This document shows, piece by piece, positions 25,504 through 33,472 of a stretch of 33,472 nt of DNA; the stretch's first letter is position 1; every line of letters begins with the position of its first letter. Where the stretch lies: positions 1 through 33,472 of the forward strand of contig JBCBSS010000082.1 in the NCBI GenBank assembly GCA_039819065.1. Direction: 5' to 3'. Position numbers and translations under genes: made by a program. This DNA is from JBCBSS01 sp039819065 (GTDB taxonomy: Bacteria; Bacteroidota; Bacteroidia; Cytophagales; Cyclobacteriaceae). Below the pieces are notes generated by a model. That model was not told the DNA's origin, made no database searches, and worked only from the letters and a program-made list of their open reading frames with translations.

Positions 25504-27438
25504 TTGTTGATAACCGAACGCATACTTCAATTGAGAATTCTGCCGAGGTGGATAATTATTCTCATTGATCTCTTATTAGTAGCGTTTGCCACTGTCCTAG
25601 GCTATCTTCTCAGGTTCAATTTTGTAATAGAAGAGCTTATTCAACGAGACTTTTACGCCGGTATACTGGTGAATTGTCTTGCTGTATTAATCGCCATTGG
25701 ATTAACAAAGAGTCATGCTGGGATTGTTAGGTATACCGGTTTGAAAGATGGCGTAAGGCTCTTCAAGACACTTGCACTTTCCATACTTTTTGTTACCACT
25801 TTCAACCTATTGTATTTTTACAACTATGAGAGAAACCTCATACCTTACTCAGTAATTCTAATCTCCTTCCTAGCATGCTTTCTATTCTTATTTCAATATC
25901 GCTTATTGATCAAGAATATCTTCTCGTATTACAAAGGCGGCTCAGGCTCCAAAAAGAATGTTATTATCTTCGGTGCTGGGCAATTAGGAATGATTACCAA
26001 ACAATTAATTGATAGTGATGATCATTCTAACTTCAGGGTTGTTGCTTTTCTGGAGGATGATGAGAGGAAAGTAGGAAAGGTAATCAACGGTACTGGTATT
26101 TGGCATGGAAAGGATATAGATGAGCAACTTAGATCTCATGATGCAGAGGAATTAATTATAGCTGTTCAAAACTTATCCATTGAACGGAAGAATAAGGTTG
26201 TAGATGCTTGTCTTAAACAAGATGTCAAAGTACGGAATGTGCCCAACGTTAATGAATGGGTGCAAGGAGAATTGAGCTTAAAGCAAATTAAGGAAGTTAA
26301 GATAGAGGACCTACTAGGCCGGGAATCAATACAATTAGACAACCAGGCAATTAGAACGGCTATCTTGGATAAGCGCGTCTGTATTACAGGTGCCGCAGGT
26401 TCAATTGGTAGTGAACTAGTGCGACAGGTTATAAAATACAAACCATCTGCTGTTATTCTGATTGATCAAGGTGAATCTCCTCTTTATGAGTTAGAGCGAG
26501 AGTTGGAAATGCCTACGTCCCTAGCGCATATTTATGTTGCTGATATCACTGATCGGGGGCGAATTGAACAAATATTTGAAGATGAGCGACCTGAAGTAGT
26601 TTTTCATGCTGCGGCTTATAAACATGTCCCATTAATGGAGACAAATCCGGTTGAAGCTATTAAGACCAATGTTTTTGGGACTAAGATTTTAGCTGACTTA
26701 TCTGTCAGATACAAGGTAGATAGGTTTGTAATGGTTTCTACTGATAAAGCGGTTAACCCAACCAGCATTATGGGTTGCTCAAAACGAATCGCCGAAATAT
26801 ATACTCAAGCGCTAAACTCCTCCGGAATAAATGATAACAGAACAGTTTTCGTAACCACCAGGTTCGGAAATGTTTTAGGTTCAAATGGCTCAGTAATACC
26901 CTTTTTTAAGAAACAGATTAATGAAGGTGGCCCTGTTACTGTAACGCATCCTGATATAACCAGGTACTTCATGACCATTACCGAGGCTTGCCAATTGGTT
27001 CTTGAGGCCGGTGCCATGGGTAATGGTGGAGAGATATTTATTTTCGATATGGGCGAGTCGGTCAAAATAGTTGATTTGGCGAAGAAAATGATTCAATTAT
27101 CAGGCCTTGAACTGGGCAAGGATATAGAAATAGTATTTACTGGCTTAAGACATGGGGAAAAGTTATATGAGGAACTACTCAATAACACTGAGAATACTAT
27201 ACCTACCCATCATCGTAAAATTTTGAAGGCTAAGGTGGCGGTTTATGCCATGGAAGTCATAGAAAGCAGTATAAAACAGCTAAGGGCATCCATAGACAAT
27301 GGTGAAGAGATGAAGACTGTGTCTTTGATGAAACGACTCGTTCCCGAATACATTAGCAACTCTTCAAGGTTTAATTCTTTGGATAATAAGACAGGTCATG
27401 ATATAGATGATCATGAGCTTGAAGTGACAAAACAATAA
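25504..27438 (+). CDS. PglF/CapD/WbpM-like UDP-sugar 4,6-dehydratase
   Basis: A 644-residue membrane-anchored dehydratase converting UDP-GlcNAc to the UDP-4-keto-6-deoxy sugar, the first step toward bacillosamine-type sugars. About four N-terminal transmembrane helices (residues 12-140) are followed by a nucleotide-binding lobe (NVIIFGAGQLGMITKQLI). The SDR catalytic domain follows, with CITGAAGSIGSELVRQV near residue 293. The catalytic region VSTDKAVNPTSIMGCSKRIAE has Met in place of the usual YxxxK tyrosine, as in WbpM/PglF. TFHAAAYKHV-like (EVVFHAAAYKHVPLME) and GLRHGEKLYEELL motifs agree. The start is TTG at 25504 (or 25507), 6 bases after the small exported protein. It is the last gene of the operon. 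Confidence 0.93.
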   Translation: MLITERILQLRILPRWIIILIDLLLVAFATVLGYLLRFNFVIEELIQRDFYAGILVNCLAVLIAIGLTKSHAGIVRYTGLKDGVRLFKTLALSILFVTTFNLLYFYNYERNLIPYSVILISFLACFLFLFQYRLLIKNIFSYYKGGSGSKKNVIIFGAGQLGMITKQLIDSDDHSNFRVVAFLEDDERKVGKVINGTGIWHGKDIDEQLRSHDAEELIIAVQNLSIERKNKVVDACLKQDVKVRNVPNVNEWVQGELSLKQIKEVKIEDLLGRESIQLDNQAIRTAILDKRVCITGAAGSIGSELVRQVIKYKPSAVILIDQGESPLYELERELEMPTSLAHIYVADITDRGRIEQIFEDERPEVVFHAAAYKHVPLMETNPVEAIKTNVFGTKILADLSVRYKVDRFVMVSTDKAVNPTSIMGCSKRIAEIYTQALNSSGINDNRTVFVTTRFGNVLGSNGSVIPFFKKQINEGGPVTVTHPDITRYFMTITEACQLVLEAGAMGNGGEIFIFDMGESVKIVDLAKKMIQLSGLELGKDIEIVFTGLRHGEKLYEELLNNTENTIPTHHRKILKAKVAVYAMEVIESSIKQLRASIDNGEEMKTVSLMKRLVPEYISNSSRFNSLDNKTGHDIDDHELEVTKQ

Positions 27439-27467
27439 TGGATTTAATAAAATAGAGATAAAGTTTT

Positions 27468-28367
27468 TTAAAACCCACCCTTAGCTCTTTTCCTTTTTCT
27501 TTTACCACTACCTCTGAAGAAGCTGTTGCTGTTTCTGCCCCTACTATATTTCTTTCGAAACGAAAATAACTCACCCGGCAAGTAGTATTCAAGCTTTACA
27601 TTAGCTACGAAGTACGCATCATTATCGTCAGGGTTGCCCCTTGTACTACCTTCTGGGCGAAGTGGAAGGCCTATTTCAGGGCGTCTATCTGCCAATTCGG
27701 CTGCGATAGGGTCAGTAAAAGAAGAATTGTCGACGAATACTGTACTAACATCATCTAAGTAATCGGTGAATGTGAATCTAAAGCCACCTTCTAATGCGAT
27801 GTTTATAAATGGACTAACTTTGAATTTCACCCCTGCGCCAGCAGGTATTACTAAAGTAACGGGACCATAACTATTACCTTCTGTTTGCAGCGGTCTCAGC
27901 CGTTGAAACTCACCATTAGATCTCTCAGCCCTAGGTTCGAAATAAGTGAAACCTAAACCTGCAAAAGCATATGGATTAATAGGGAACCGTTGATAGAACC
28001 TCAAACCGTTAGGAAGTAGATTTACAATTACGACCGCGTTAACCTCTATATTATTCGATACAAAAGATAAATTTCTGGCTACTCTACCTTCATCTGAAGC
28101 TTCAACATCTGACCCCTGTAGTTGGAAGAAGGTGAGTTCTCCACGAATGCTTGCCCTTGGGCCTAATAAGTATTGCAGACCAACGTTAACATTGAGCCTA
28201 GTATCGAGTAAGTCTCCAGGATTGTTAAGGTCTCCAAAATAAGAAGATACACCAGTACCGACCGAGGCAACAACATTTCTGTTTCTACCCTTGGCATAAA
28301 AGCTCTGAGCAGTAGCGAATTCAGAAACAAGTAGTAGTGTGGCAAAAAATACGACTAGCCTTTTCAT
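27468..28367 (-). CDS. DUF6089/PorG-like outer-membrane beta-barrel protein
   Basis: A 299-residue exported protein on the opposite strand, convergent with the PglF-like gene. The signal peptide is about residues 1-20 (MKRLVVFFATLLLVSEFATA). The mature start VVASVGTGVSSYFGDLNNPGD and alternating strands such as INPYAFAGLGFTYFEPRAE are typical of the DUF6089 barrel family, which includes the T9SS-associated PorG. The last 30 residues are strongly basic (GKRKRKRAKGGF) and end in Phe, the usual barrel terminus. A T9SS role is possible, since a T9SS cargo is encoded nearby, but many family members have no known function. Confidence 0.75.
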   Translation of the reverse strand: MKRLVVFFATLLLVSEFATAQSFYAKGRNRNVVASVGTGVSSYFGDLNNPGDLLDTRLNVNVGLQYLLGPRASIRGELTFFQLQGSDVEASDEGRVARNLSFVSNNIEVNAVVIVNLLPNGLRFYQRFPINPYAFAGLGFTYFEPRAERSNGEFQRLRPLQTEGNSYGPVTLVIPAGAGVKFKVSPFINIALEGGFRFTFTDYLDDVSTVFVDNSSFTDPIAAELADRRPEIGLPLRPEGSTRGNPDDNDAYFVANVKLEYYLPGELFSFRKKYSRGRNSNSFFRGSGKRKRKRAKGGF

Positions 28368-28452
28368 GCATGCACGTTTTATCTTCTACAAATTAAACAT
28401 ATCCTGAATAAATAAAAAACGTCGCGCAAGCAATGTAAGATATAAATAGATG

Positions 28453-28469
28453 ACACTCTTTTCGAGTGT
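28453..28469. terminator. Short hairpin between the barrel gene and tRNA-Arg
   Basis: The six-base stems ACACTC (28453-28458) and GAGTGT (28464-28469) pair across a five-base loop. A T-rich run follows on the + strand. It lies 14 bases beyond the 3' end of the minus-strand tRNA, where a terminator would be expected, but the U-run in that direction is poor. The role is uncertain. Confidence 0.35.
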
Positions 28470-28482
28470 TTTGTTTAAGGAG

Positions 28483-28556
28483 CGCGCCCGGAAGGATTCG
28501 AACCCTCAACCCCCGGAGCCGAAATCCGGTATTCTATCCAGTTGAACTACGGGCGC
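28483..28556 (-). tRNA. tRNA-Arg (anticodon UCG)
   Basis: A complete cloverleaf on the minus strand. The acceptor stem GCGCCCG pairs with CGGGCGC, with a G discriminator. The D-arm carries GTTC...GAAT. The anticodon stem CCGGA/TCCGG encloses the loop TTTCGGC with anticodon TCG at 28522-28520, and the T-arm is GAGGG-TTCGAAT-CCTTC. CCA is not encoded. It reads CGA and other CGN arginine codons. It stands between the surface-polysaccharide region and housekeeping genes, with sucC upstream on the same strand. Confidence 0.95.
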
Positions 28557-28588
28557 TAAGTTTAAAAAATGGTTTAGGTAAATATATC

Positions 28589-29800
28589 TTAAGAAAGTGC
28601 TTCACGCACTTTGTCAGCTGCATCTTTGAGGAGAATAGCCGAAGATACTTTCAATCCTGATTCTTCGATGATCTTCGCACCTTCCTCAGCGTTGGTGCCT
28701 TGTAATCTGACGATGATTGGTACACTGATATCCCCGATTTTCTTATAGGCTTCTACCACACCATTCGCCACTCTGTCACATCTCACTATTCCTCCAAATA
28801 TGTTGATTAGGATGGCTTTTACATTAGGATCTTTCAGAATGATCCTGAAACCAGCTTCAACCGTCTCAGCATTAGCTCCTCCTCCTACATCAAGGAAGTT
28901 AGCAGGATCTCCTCCAGAAAGCTTGATGATATCCATAGTAGCCATGGCTAAACCTGCACCGTTAACCATACATCCTACATTACCATCTAACTTGACATAG
29001 TTAAGCCCTGATTTACCAGCTTCTACTTCCAAAGGATCTTCTTCTGATAAGTCTCTTAACTCAGCGAGATCTTTATGACGATACAAAGCATTGTCATCTA
29101 GATTAACCTTGGCATCAACAGCTAAAATTTTATTGTCAGATGTTTTAAGAACAGGGTTGATCTCAAACATCGAAGAATCAGTATCTACGTATGCTTTGTA
29201 TAGTGAAGTAATGAACTTAACCATTTCCTTCAAAGCTGTACCTTCCAAACCTAATGAAAAAGCAATTTTCCTAGCCTGGAATGGCTGTAAACCAGTGGCT
29301 GGATCAATCCATTCTTTCGTTATCTTTTCGGGAGTGTTTTCTGCTACTTCTTCTATATCCATTCCCCCTTCGGTGGAGGCCATTATCACATTACAAGCCG
29401 TGGCTCTGTCCAATAAAATACTGATGTAGTATTCTTTTGGATCAGACTCACCAGGATAATACACATCCTGAGCGATAAGTACCTTGTTCACCACTTTGCC
29501 AGCTGGTCCTGTTTGGTGAGTAACCAACGTTCCTCCTAAAATACCTTTAGCTTTATCGGGTACTTCATTCAAACTTTTGGCTAATACCACGCCATTTGAA
29601 CCTGTTTCCTGTACTTTACCCTTTCCTCTTCCACCAGCGTGAATTTGAGCCTTGACCACGTACCATTCAGTACCAGTCTCAGCAGTAAGTTCTTTGGCGG
29701 CAGTTAATGCGGCTTCCGGATTATCGGCAACAATACCTTCTTGTATCCTTACACCGTATTTTTTCAGTATGTTCTTGGCTTGATATTCGTGTATGTTCAT
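28589..29800 (-). CDS. sucC: Succinyl-CoA synthetase (ADP-forming) beta subunit
   Basis: A TCA-cycle enzyme subunit of 403 residues with an N-terminal ATP-grasp domain. It begins MNIHEYQAKNILKKYGVRIQEG. Nucleotide-binding features are VVKAQIHAGGRGKGKVQ and MFEINPVLKT, with the C-terminal CoA-ligase part NFLDVGGGANAETV and ILINIFGGIVRCD. The start is set at the ATG at 29800, which gives the canonical N-terminus; an in-frame upstream codon at 29818 would add six unrelated residues. The alpha subunit is not adjacent, as is common in Bacteroidota. It is transcribed toward the tRNA and divergently from the LolD-like gene. Confidence 0.97.
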   Translation of the reverse strand: MNIHEYQAKNILKKYGVRIQEGIVADNPEAALTAAKELTAETGTEWYVVKAQIHAGGRGKGKVQETGSNGVVLAKSLNEVPDKAKGILGGTLVTHQTGPAGKVVNKVLIAQDVYYPGESDPKEYYISILLDRATACNVIMASTEGGMDIEEVAENTPEKITKEWIDPATGLQPFQARKIAFSLGLEGTALKEMVKFITSLYKAYVDTDSSMFEINPVLKTSDNKILAVDAKVNLDDNALYRHKDLAELRDLSEEDPLEVEAGKSGLNYVKLDGNVGCMVNGAGLAMATMDIIKLSGGDPANFLDVGGGANAETVEAGFRIILKDPNVKAILINIFGGIVRCDRVANGVVEAYKKIGDISVPIIVRLQGTNAEEGAKIIEESGLKVSSAILLKDAADKVREALS

Positions 29801-29817
29801 GTAAGTAAGAATTTGCA

Positions 29818-29849
29818 CGAAAGTAGTCGATTTGGACCTTTATTTCAAG
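29818..29849 (-). promoter_or_regulatory. Candidate Bacteroidota-type promoter for sucC
   Basis: On the minus strand, CTTG (29849-29846) is followed after 20 bases by TACTTTCG (29825-29818). This is close to the Bacteroidota consensus TTTG/TAnnTTTG with normal spacing, and it lies about 20 bases upstream of the sucC ATG. It was found by eye and no transcription start is known. Confidence 0.4.
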
Positions 29850-29923
29850 CAAACGAAATCTCAAATACAAAGTAATATCAATTCATTTAGGTATGTTTGC
29901 GAAGACTAATAACGGCTGATTTT

Positions 29924-30580
29924 ATGCTTAAAGCAGAGAATATTATCAAAGGATACAATGACCTTCTGGTACTCAAGGGTGTTAACTTAGACGTTCAGAA
30001 GAAAGAAATAGTATCGATAGTAGGAGCCTCTGGTGCAGGTAAAAGTACATTGCTTCATATACTTGGAACATTGGCTACGCCCGATAAGGGGAGGGTAATT
30101 ATCAATGGACAAGATTTGAGCCTCTACAGCAATGACAAATTAGCCTTTTTTAGAAATAACGAAATTGGGTTTGTTTTCCAATTTCATAATCTACTCCCTG
30201 AATTCACAGCGCTTGAAAATGTATGTATTCCCGGCTTTATAGGAAGAAGAAAAGACACTGAGGTAAAAGCAGAAGCAGCTCGCTTGCTGGATTTATTGGG
30301 CCTGGCCGATAGACATGATCATAAGCCATCGGAGATGTCTGGTGGTGAACAGCAACGTACAGCAGTTGCCAGGGCATTAATCAATAACCCATCAATCATA
30401 TTTGCAGACGAGCCGAGTGGTAATCTGGATTCTAAGAATGCCGAAGAACTGCATCAATTATTTTTTCAATTGAGGGAAGAACTAGACCAGACATTCGTGA
30501 TCGTTACTCACAACGACAGCTTGGCCGAGCGAGCTGATCGAAAATTGGAAATAGCAGACGGTTTAATTGCTACTCAATAG
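29924..30580 (+). CDS. LolD-like ABC transporter ATP-binding protein
   Basis: An ATPase of about 218 residues that energises LolCE-type release of lipoproteins from the inner membrane, or a MacB-type exporter. Walker A is VGASGAGKSTLLHILG, the Q-loop lies in FVFQFHNLLPEFTALENV, the signature is MSGGEQQRTAVARAL, Walker B is IIFADEPSGNLD, and the H-loop is VIVTHN. The ATG at 29924 gives the canonical start MLKAENIIKGYNDL; a TTG at 29897 adds nine atypical residues. No permease gene is adjacent, so the partner is encoded elsewhere. Its 3' end overlaps the convergent peroxiredoxin gene by 11 bases. Confidence 0.9.
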   Translation: MLKAENIIKGYNDLLVLKGVNLDVQKKEIVSIVGASGAGKSTLLHILGTLATPDKGRVIINGQDLSLYSNDKLAFFRNNEIGFVFQFHNLLPEFTALENVCIPGFIGRRKDTEVKAEAARLLDLLGLADRHDHKPSEMSGGEQQRTAVARALINNPSIIFADEPSGNLDSKNAEELHQLFFQLREELDQTFVIVTHNDSLAERADRKLEIADGLIATQ

Positions 30581-31022
30581 TTGTGACTTCCTTCACCATG
30601 GTCTTGATGTGTTTAGAAGCACCAAACATGTCTTCATAGACCGCTTTAATCGTGTGATCCGCATTCAATAGATAAGTAACTCTCCGTGGTATTTTCAATA
30701 CAGGAATAAGTGCTCCATACTGCTTGGTGACCGAGCCATCAAAATCTGAAAGTAAATCGAAAGGTAGCCTATGTTTCTCTTTGAACTTCAGATGTGTCTC
30801 TATGGAATCTCTGCTAATACCATAAACATCGATATTCAAATCCCTGAATTGACTGAATGAATCCCTGAATTCACAAGCCTCTTTTGTACAGCCCGGAGTA
30901 AAGTCTTTCGGGTAAAAATAGAGGATACAAGGTTTGTTTTTCCCATCTTTGCCGAGCGAAAATAACTTGCCGCTTGTAGAAGGTAACTTAAAGTCGGGTG
31001 CTTGATCGTTTACTTTTAACAT
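30570..31022 (-). CDS. Thioredoxin-dependent peroxiredoxin (Bcp/PrxQ-like)
   Basis: A 150-residue cytoplasmic peroxiredoxin that reduces hydrogen peroxide and organic peroxides. The peroxidatic cysteine is in YFYPKDFTPGCTKEACEFRD, with the PxxxTxxC active site and a second cysteine five residues later, as in Bcp. The start LKVNDQAPDFKLPSTSGKLFSL is typical and the length is normal. It is convergent with and overlaps the LolD-like gene, and is divergent from the nitroreductase gene with about 70 bases between. Confidence 0.93.
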   Translation of the reverse strand: MLKVNDQAPDFKLPSTSGKLFSLGKDGKNKPCILYFYPKDFTPGCTKEACEFRDSFSQFRDLNIDVYGISRDSIETHLKFKEKHRLPFDLLSDFDGSVTKQYGALIPVLKIPRRVTYLLNADHTIKAVYEDMFGASKHIKTMVKEVTTIE

Positions 31023-31093
31023 CGAGATTTAAAACAAGAACGTAAAGTTGAAGTTCAATCGGTAAGTTAGTTAAGACACAATAATTAATTGAA

Positions 31094-31687
31094 ATGAATA
31101 TAAAGCAAGCAGAGACAGTGTACGCTATCCATGATCTAATCAAGAAAAGATGGAGTCCGAGAGCCTTTTCAGAACAAACTGTAGCTAAGGGCAGAGTTTA
31201 CCAGCTATTGGAAGCAGCAAGATGGTCATCATCAAGTTATAATGATCAACCGTGGCGGTTTATAGTGGGAATTAAAGGTGATGGGCCTACCTATGATAAG
31301 ATTTTTGAGACTCTTGTAGAATTTAACCAGAACTGGGCTAAAACTGCTCCTGTTTTAATGCTCGCATGTGCCAAGATTAAAAGTGATACCATAGGTGAGG
31401 ATAATAAATATTTCGCTTATGACACTGGTCAAGCAGTGGCAACTATGATTTTTCAGGCTACTGAGCTCGGGCTTTACGCTCATCAAATGGGAGGGTTTAG
31501 CCCTGACAAAGCCAGAGCGCTTTTCAACATCCCTTCAGAATACGAACCGTTGTCTGCCATTGCACTGGGATATCCGGGTGACCCCGAAGTATTAAGTGAT
31601 GATCTTAAGGGCTCAGAACTGGAGAAAAGACAAAGAAAACCACTACAGGAGACTTGCTTCAAGGAAACCTGGGAAAACGGCTTTTAG
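31094..31687 (+). CDS. Nitroreductase-family flavoprotein
   Basis: A 197-residue FMN-dependent oxidoreductase, probably dimeric and cytoplasmic. RWSPRAFSEQTV, LEAARWSSSSYNDQPWRFIVG (the FMN-phosphate region) and AYDTGQAVATMIFQATELGLYAHQMGGF are characteristic. The ending AIALGYPGDPEVL is also typical. The substrate is unknown; family members reduce nitroaromatics, quinones or enones. Single gene with its own upstream region. The 51-base gap to the convergent methyltransferase gene shows no clear terminator. Confidence 0.9.
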   Translation: MNIKQAETVYAIHDLIKKRWSPRAFSEQTVAKGRVYQLLEAARWSSSSYNDQPWRFIVGIKGDGPTYDKIFETLVEFNQNWAKTAPVLMLACAKIKSDTIGEDNKYFAYDTGQAVATMIFQATELGLYAHQMGGFSPDKARALFNIPSEYEPLSAIALGYPGDPEVLSDDLKGSELEKRQRKPLQETCFKETWENGF

Positions 31688-31738
31688 ATTCTTGTGGTAT
31701 TTGTAGTGCGATAAGGGTATTTGCTCAGTCAGGTCACT

Positions 31739-32452
31739 TCACATATTGAGGTAAAAATCTTTGGTGAGCTCCACATATTCATCTGAATAGCTTCCGCTTT
31801 CCTGATCGTATATAACGAGTTCATTTTGAACCAATGGCCATGCATGAGTTGAAAAGGACATCAATAGCCTTTCCACACTTGTCTGTGGCCTAGAACGGAC
31901 CTCAGTCAACCTGTGCAAATGAAGGTTTTGCTTTAAGGCCATTCTGATGAACTCTTGTCCTTCAGCATACGGAAGTATTAGGCTGAGTGAGCCGTTTTCA
32001 GAAAGAATCGATTTCGAATCTTTGATTAAGCCTTCGTGTGATAAGGAAATAGTATGTCGGCTTTGTTTGCTTTCCTGTTTTTCAGGTAAAATGCCAGCGT
32101 TGAAGTAAGGAGGATTGCTGACGATGAGGTCAAACTTTGAAGTGTAATTGATTGTAAAGTCACTTAGTGTCGTATGAAGTATCCTGAGACGATTCTTCCA
32201 AGGGCTGTTAGCGATGTTTTCAGAGGCTAATAGAAATGCGCTTTCATTGGGGTCAATACCCGTTATAGTTGTTGTTTCTGGTGTTTTTTGGGCAATCATC
32301 GAGGCGATGAGGCCGGTACCTGTGCCTACATCCAAAACATTAGAGGCTCTCAATGTGTCTGCCCAAGCTCCTAGCAAAATACCGTCGGTGCCTACTTTGA
32401 ATACCTTTTGATGTTGTTCTAGAGTGAACTGTTTGAATCGAAAAGCTGGCAT
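31739..32452 (-). CDS. tRNA1(Val) (adenine(37)-N6)-methyltransferase-like (TrmN6/YfiC)
   Basis: A 237-residue class I SAM methyltransferase. It begins with FRFKQFTLEQHQKVFKVGTDGILLGAWA, characteristic of the YfiC/TrmN6 group. The SAM motif is VLDVGTGTGLIASMIAQ, and the amino-methylase motif NPPYF lies in LIVSNPPYFNAG. The predicted reaction is N6-methylation of A37 in tRNA1(Val). The stop lies 51 bases from the convergent nitroreductase gene. The start ATG is 58 bases downstream of the AlkB stop. Confidence 0.9.
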   Translation of the reverse strand: MPAFRFKQFTLEQHQKVFKVGTDGILLGAWADTLRASNVLDVGTGTGLIASMIAQKTPETTTITGIDPNESAFLLASENIANSPWKNRLRILHTTLSDFTINYTSKFDLIVSNPPYFNAGILPEKQESKQSRHTISLSHEGLIKDSKSILSENGSLSLILPYAEGQEFIRMALKQNLHLHRLTEVRSRPQTSVERLLMSFSTHAWPLVQNELVIYDQESGSYSDEYVELTKDFYLNM

Positions 32453-32510
32453 TTATAAAATTACCAATGCGTGTTTCATGGATTGGCTAACCTGAGCCTG
32501 ACCAACTACT

Positions 32511-33472
32511 TTAAGCCACTTTTAAACTGAGCTCATGATTAGTCTCCCAATTTTCCAACCGCTTATTCATCAAATTGAACCAAAGCGGAGGGAATGAGGC
32601 TATCATGATCATAGTTGGATATCCTGCTGGTAATTGAGGACTTTCATCATAGTGTTTGAGCACTTGATACCGTTTGATGGCATTGGCGTGGTGGTCAGAG
32701 TGGCGCTGTAATTGAAATAGGAAAAAGTTACTCACCAATTGATTCGCGTTCCATGAATGAATAGGAGTGACCCTTTCGTATATACCTGGCTTGAGTTCTT
32801 TTCTGGTGATGCCATAGTGTTCTATGTAGTTCACCAATTCTAGCAAACTGAAAGCCAGCAAACTTTGTACAAAGAAGAAAATGGGTGCCTCCCAGGTAAC
32901 GCGTCCAGCCCATAAACTAAATCCAACGGTTAACGAAGTAGCCAAAATAACCGGCGCCAAGGTAAACCATATCATATTGTTATCTGCGCTGAATGCTTTT
33001 TTACCTGCTCTTCTTAGTCGCTCGTTTTCTATCTTCCAGGCATGGAGGTAGCCATTTGTGACAGAACGCCACCAGAACTTATAGAAATGCTCTCCTTTAA
33101 TAGCGGTGGCAGGATCTTTAGGGGTAGCTACGTGAACGTGATGCCCTTTGTTATGCTCAATATAAAAATGCATGTATGACACGGTCATGAGCAATACTTT
33201 GCTGTAGAATTTTTCTAAACCAGACTTTTTATGCCCCAATTCGTGCGCGACGGTGATGCCAATTCCTCCAGTAACCATTGCTACACTGAAAACAAATCCT
33301 ACGTACTCAAAAGTGGTATTGATATGACCGAATACAACTGCGTATGTACACCAAATGAGAAATGCGAATTGCGCATACACCCATAAATAGGTTACGAATC
33401 TATAATAGAACTCTTCTGATATGATTTTTACCTTATCATCACTGATGTTGGAAAAGATAGTACCAACATCAG
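32511..33472 (-). CDS. AlkB-type alkane 1-monooxygenase, 5'-truncated by the window
   Basis: An integral-membrane di-iron monooxygenase hydroxylating terminal carbons of alkanes or related chains. All histidine boxes are present: AHELGHKK, EHNKGHHVHVATPKDPATA, LQRHSDHHANA, plus the family signature LVNYIEHYGITR. The frame stays open past the GTG at 33380 to the window edge (residues ...DDKVKIISEEFYYRFVTYLW), which resembles the cytoplasmic linker before the core. The true start and the first helices therefore lie beyond the window. No rubredoxin gene is adjacent. Fatty-acid desaturases are less likely because of the NYIEHYG motif. Confidence 0.92.
   Translation of the reverse strand, partial: DVGTIFSNISDDKVKIISEEFYYRFVTYLWVYAQFAFLIWCTYAVVFGHINTTFEYVGFVFSVAMVTGGIGITVAHELGHKKSGLEKFYSKVLLMTVSYMHFYIEHNKGHHVHVATPKDPATAIKGEHFYKFWWRSVTNGYLHAWKIENERLRRAGKKAFSADNNMIWFTLAPVILATSLTVGFSLWAGRVTWEAPIFFFVQSLLAFSLLELVNYIEHYGITRKELKPGIYERVTPIHSWNANQLVSNFFLFQLQRHSDHHANAIKRYQVLKHYDESPQLPAGYPTMIMIASFPPLWFNLMNKRLENWETNHELSLKVA
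33442..33472. repeat. 10-bp perfect inverted repeat ending at the window edge
   Basis: CTGATGTTGG (33442-33451) and CCAACATCAG (33463-33472) are exact reverse complements across an 11-base spacer, inside the AlkB reading frame. The second arm ends at the last base of the window, so it may be the start of a longer repeat. Confidence 0.7.

Noticed and set aside
28466..28660. 64-codon plus-strand frame across the tRNA
   Set aside because: It runs antisense through the tRNA-Arg and into the 3' end of sucC, so it is not a gene.
31688..31738. Terminator between the nitroreductase and TrmN6-like genes
   Set aside because: No stem of useful length with a T-run could be found by eye.

Overview
The window looks like the chromosome of a marine, gliding-type Bacteroidota (Cytophagales/Flammeovirga-like). 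The evidence is a BY-kinase with a tyrosine-rich tail, a type IX secretion (T9SS) C-terminal sorting domain, an XrtF-type exosortase, a DUF6089/PorG-like barrel, low GC, frequent TTG/GTG starts and no obvious Shine-Dalgarno sequences. Genus is not determinable by eye.

Positions 1-27438 are one surface-polysaccharide operon, entirely on the + strand, with many overlapping or nearly touching genes. In order: the 3' end of a Wzc-like tyrosine kinase; a Wzx flippase; decorating enzymes (hexapeptide acyltransferase, sulfotransferase, FkbM methyltransferase, NodB deacetylase, second sulfotransferase); a GT4 glycosyltransferase; a compact sugar-acid cassette at 7465-12093 (NeuA-like cytidylyltransferase, TylF-like methyltransferase, D-2-hydroxyacid dehydrogenase, SDR, HAD phosphatase, 6-phosphogluconolactonase-like); two more glycosyltransferases; a Wzy-like polymerase; another GT4; then a bacillosamine-type set (PglC-, PglD-, PglD-, PglE- and PglF-like). 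That last set is interrupted by exosortase XrtF with its partner membrane protein, a 1502-residue T9SS adhesin, and a 66-residue protein with an exosortase-type tripartite C-terminus. The operon could make a heteropolymer that starts on undecaprenyl phosphate with a diNAcBac-type sugar, is exported and polymerised by Wzx/Wzy, is sulfated, methylated and acylated, and is made alongside surface proteins sorted by T9SS and by exosortase.

Positions 27468-33472 are mostly housekeeping: a DUF6089-like outer-membrane barrel, tRNA-Arg(UCG), sucC, a LolD-like ATPase, a Bcp peroxiredoxin, a nitroreductase, a TrmN6-like methyltransferase and an AlkB-type alkane monooxygenase cut by the window end.

The two most interesting points are: (i) the 7465-12093 cassette, which fits a route to a CMP-activated 2-ulosonic acid made by oxidation rather than by a PEP-condensing NeuB/KdsA synthase (none is present); and (ii) the 66-residue exosortase-substrate candidate in the same operon as XrtF, whose mature form would be only about 20 residues. 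The first 97 bases are an inverted fold-back of the kinase gene and are probably an assembly or chimera artefact.
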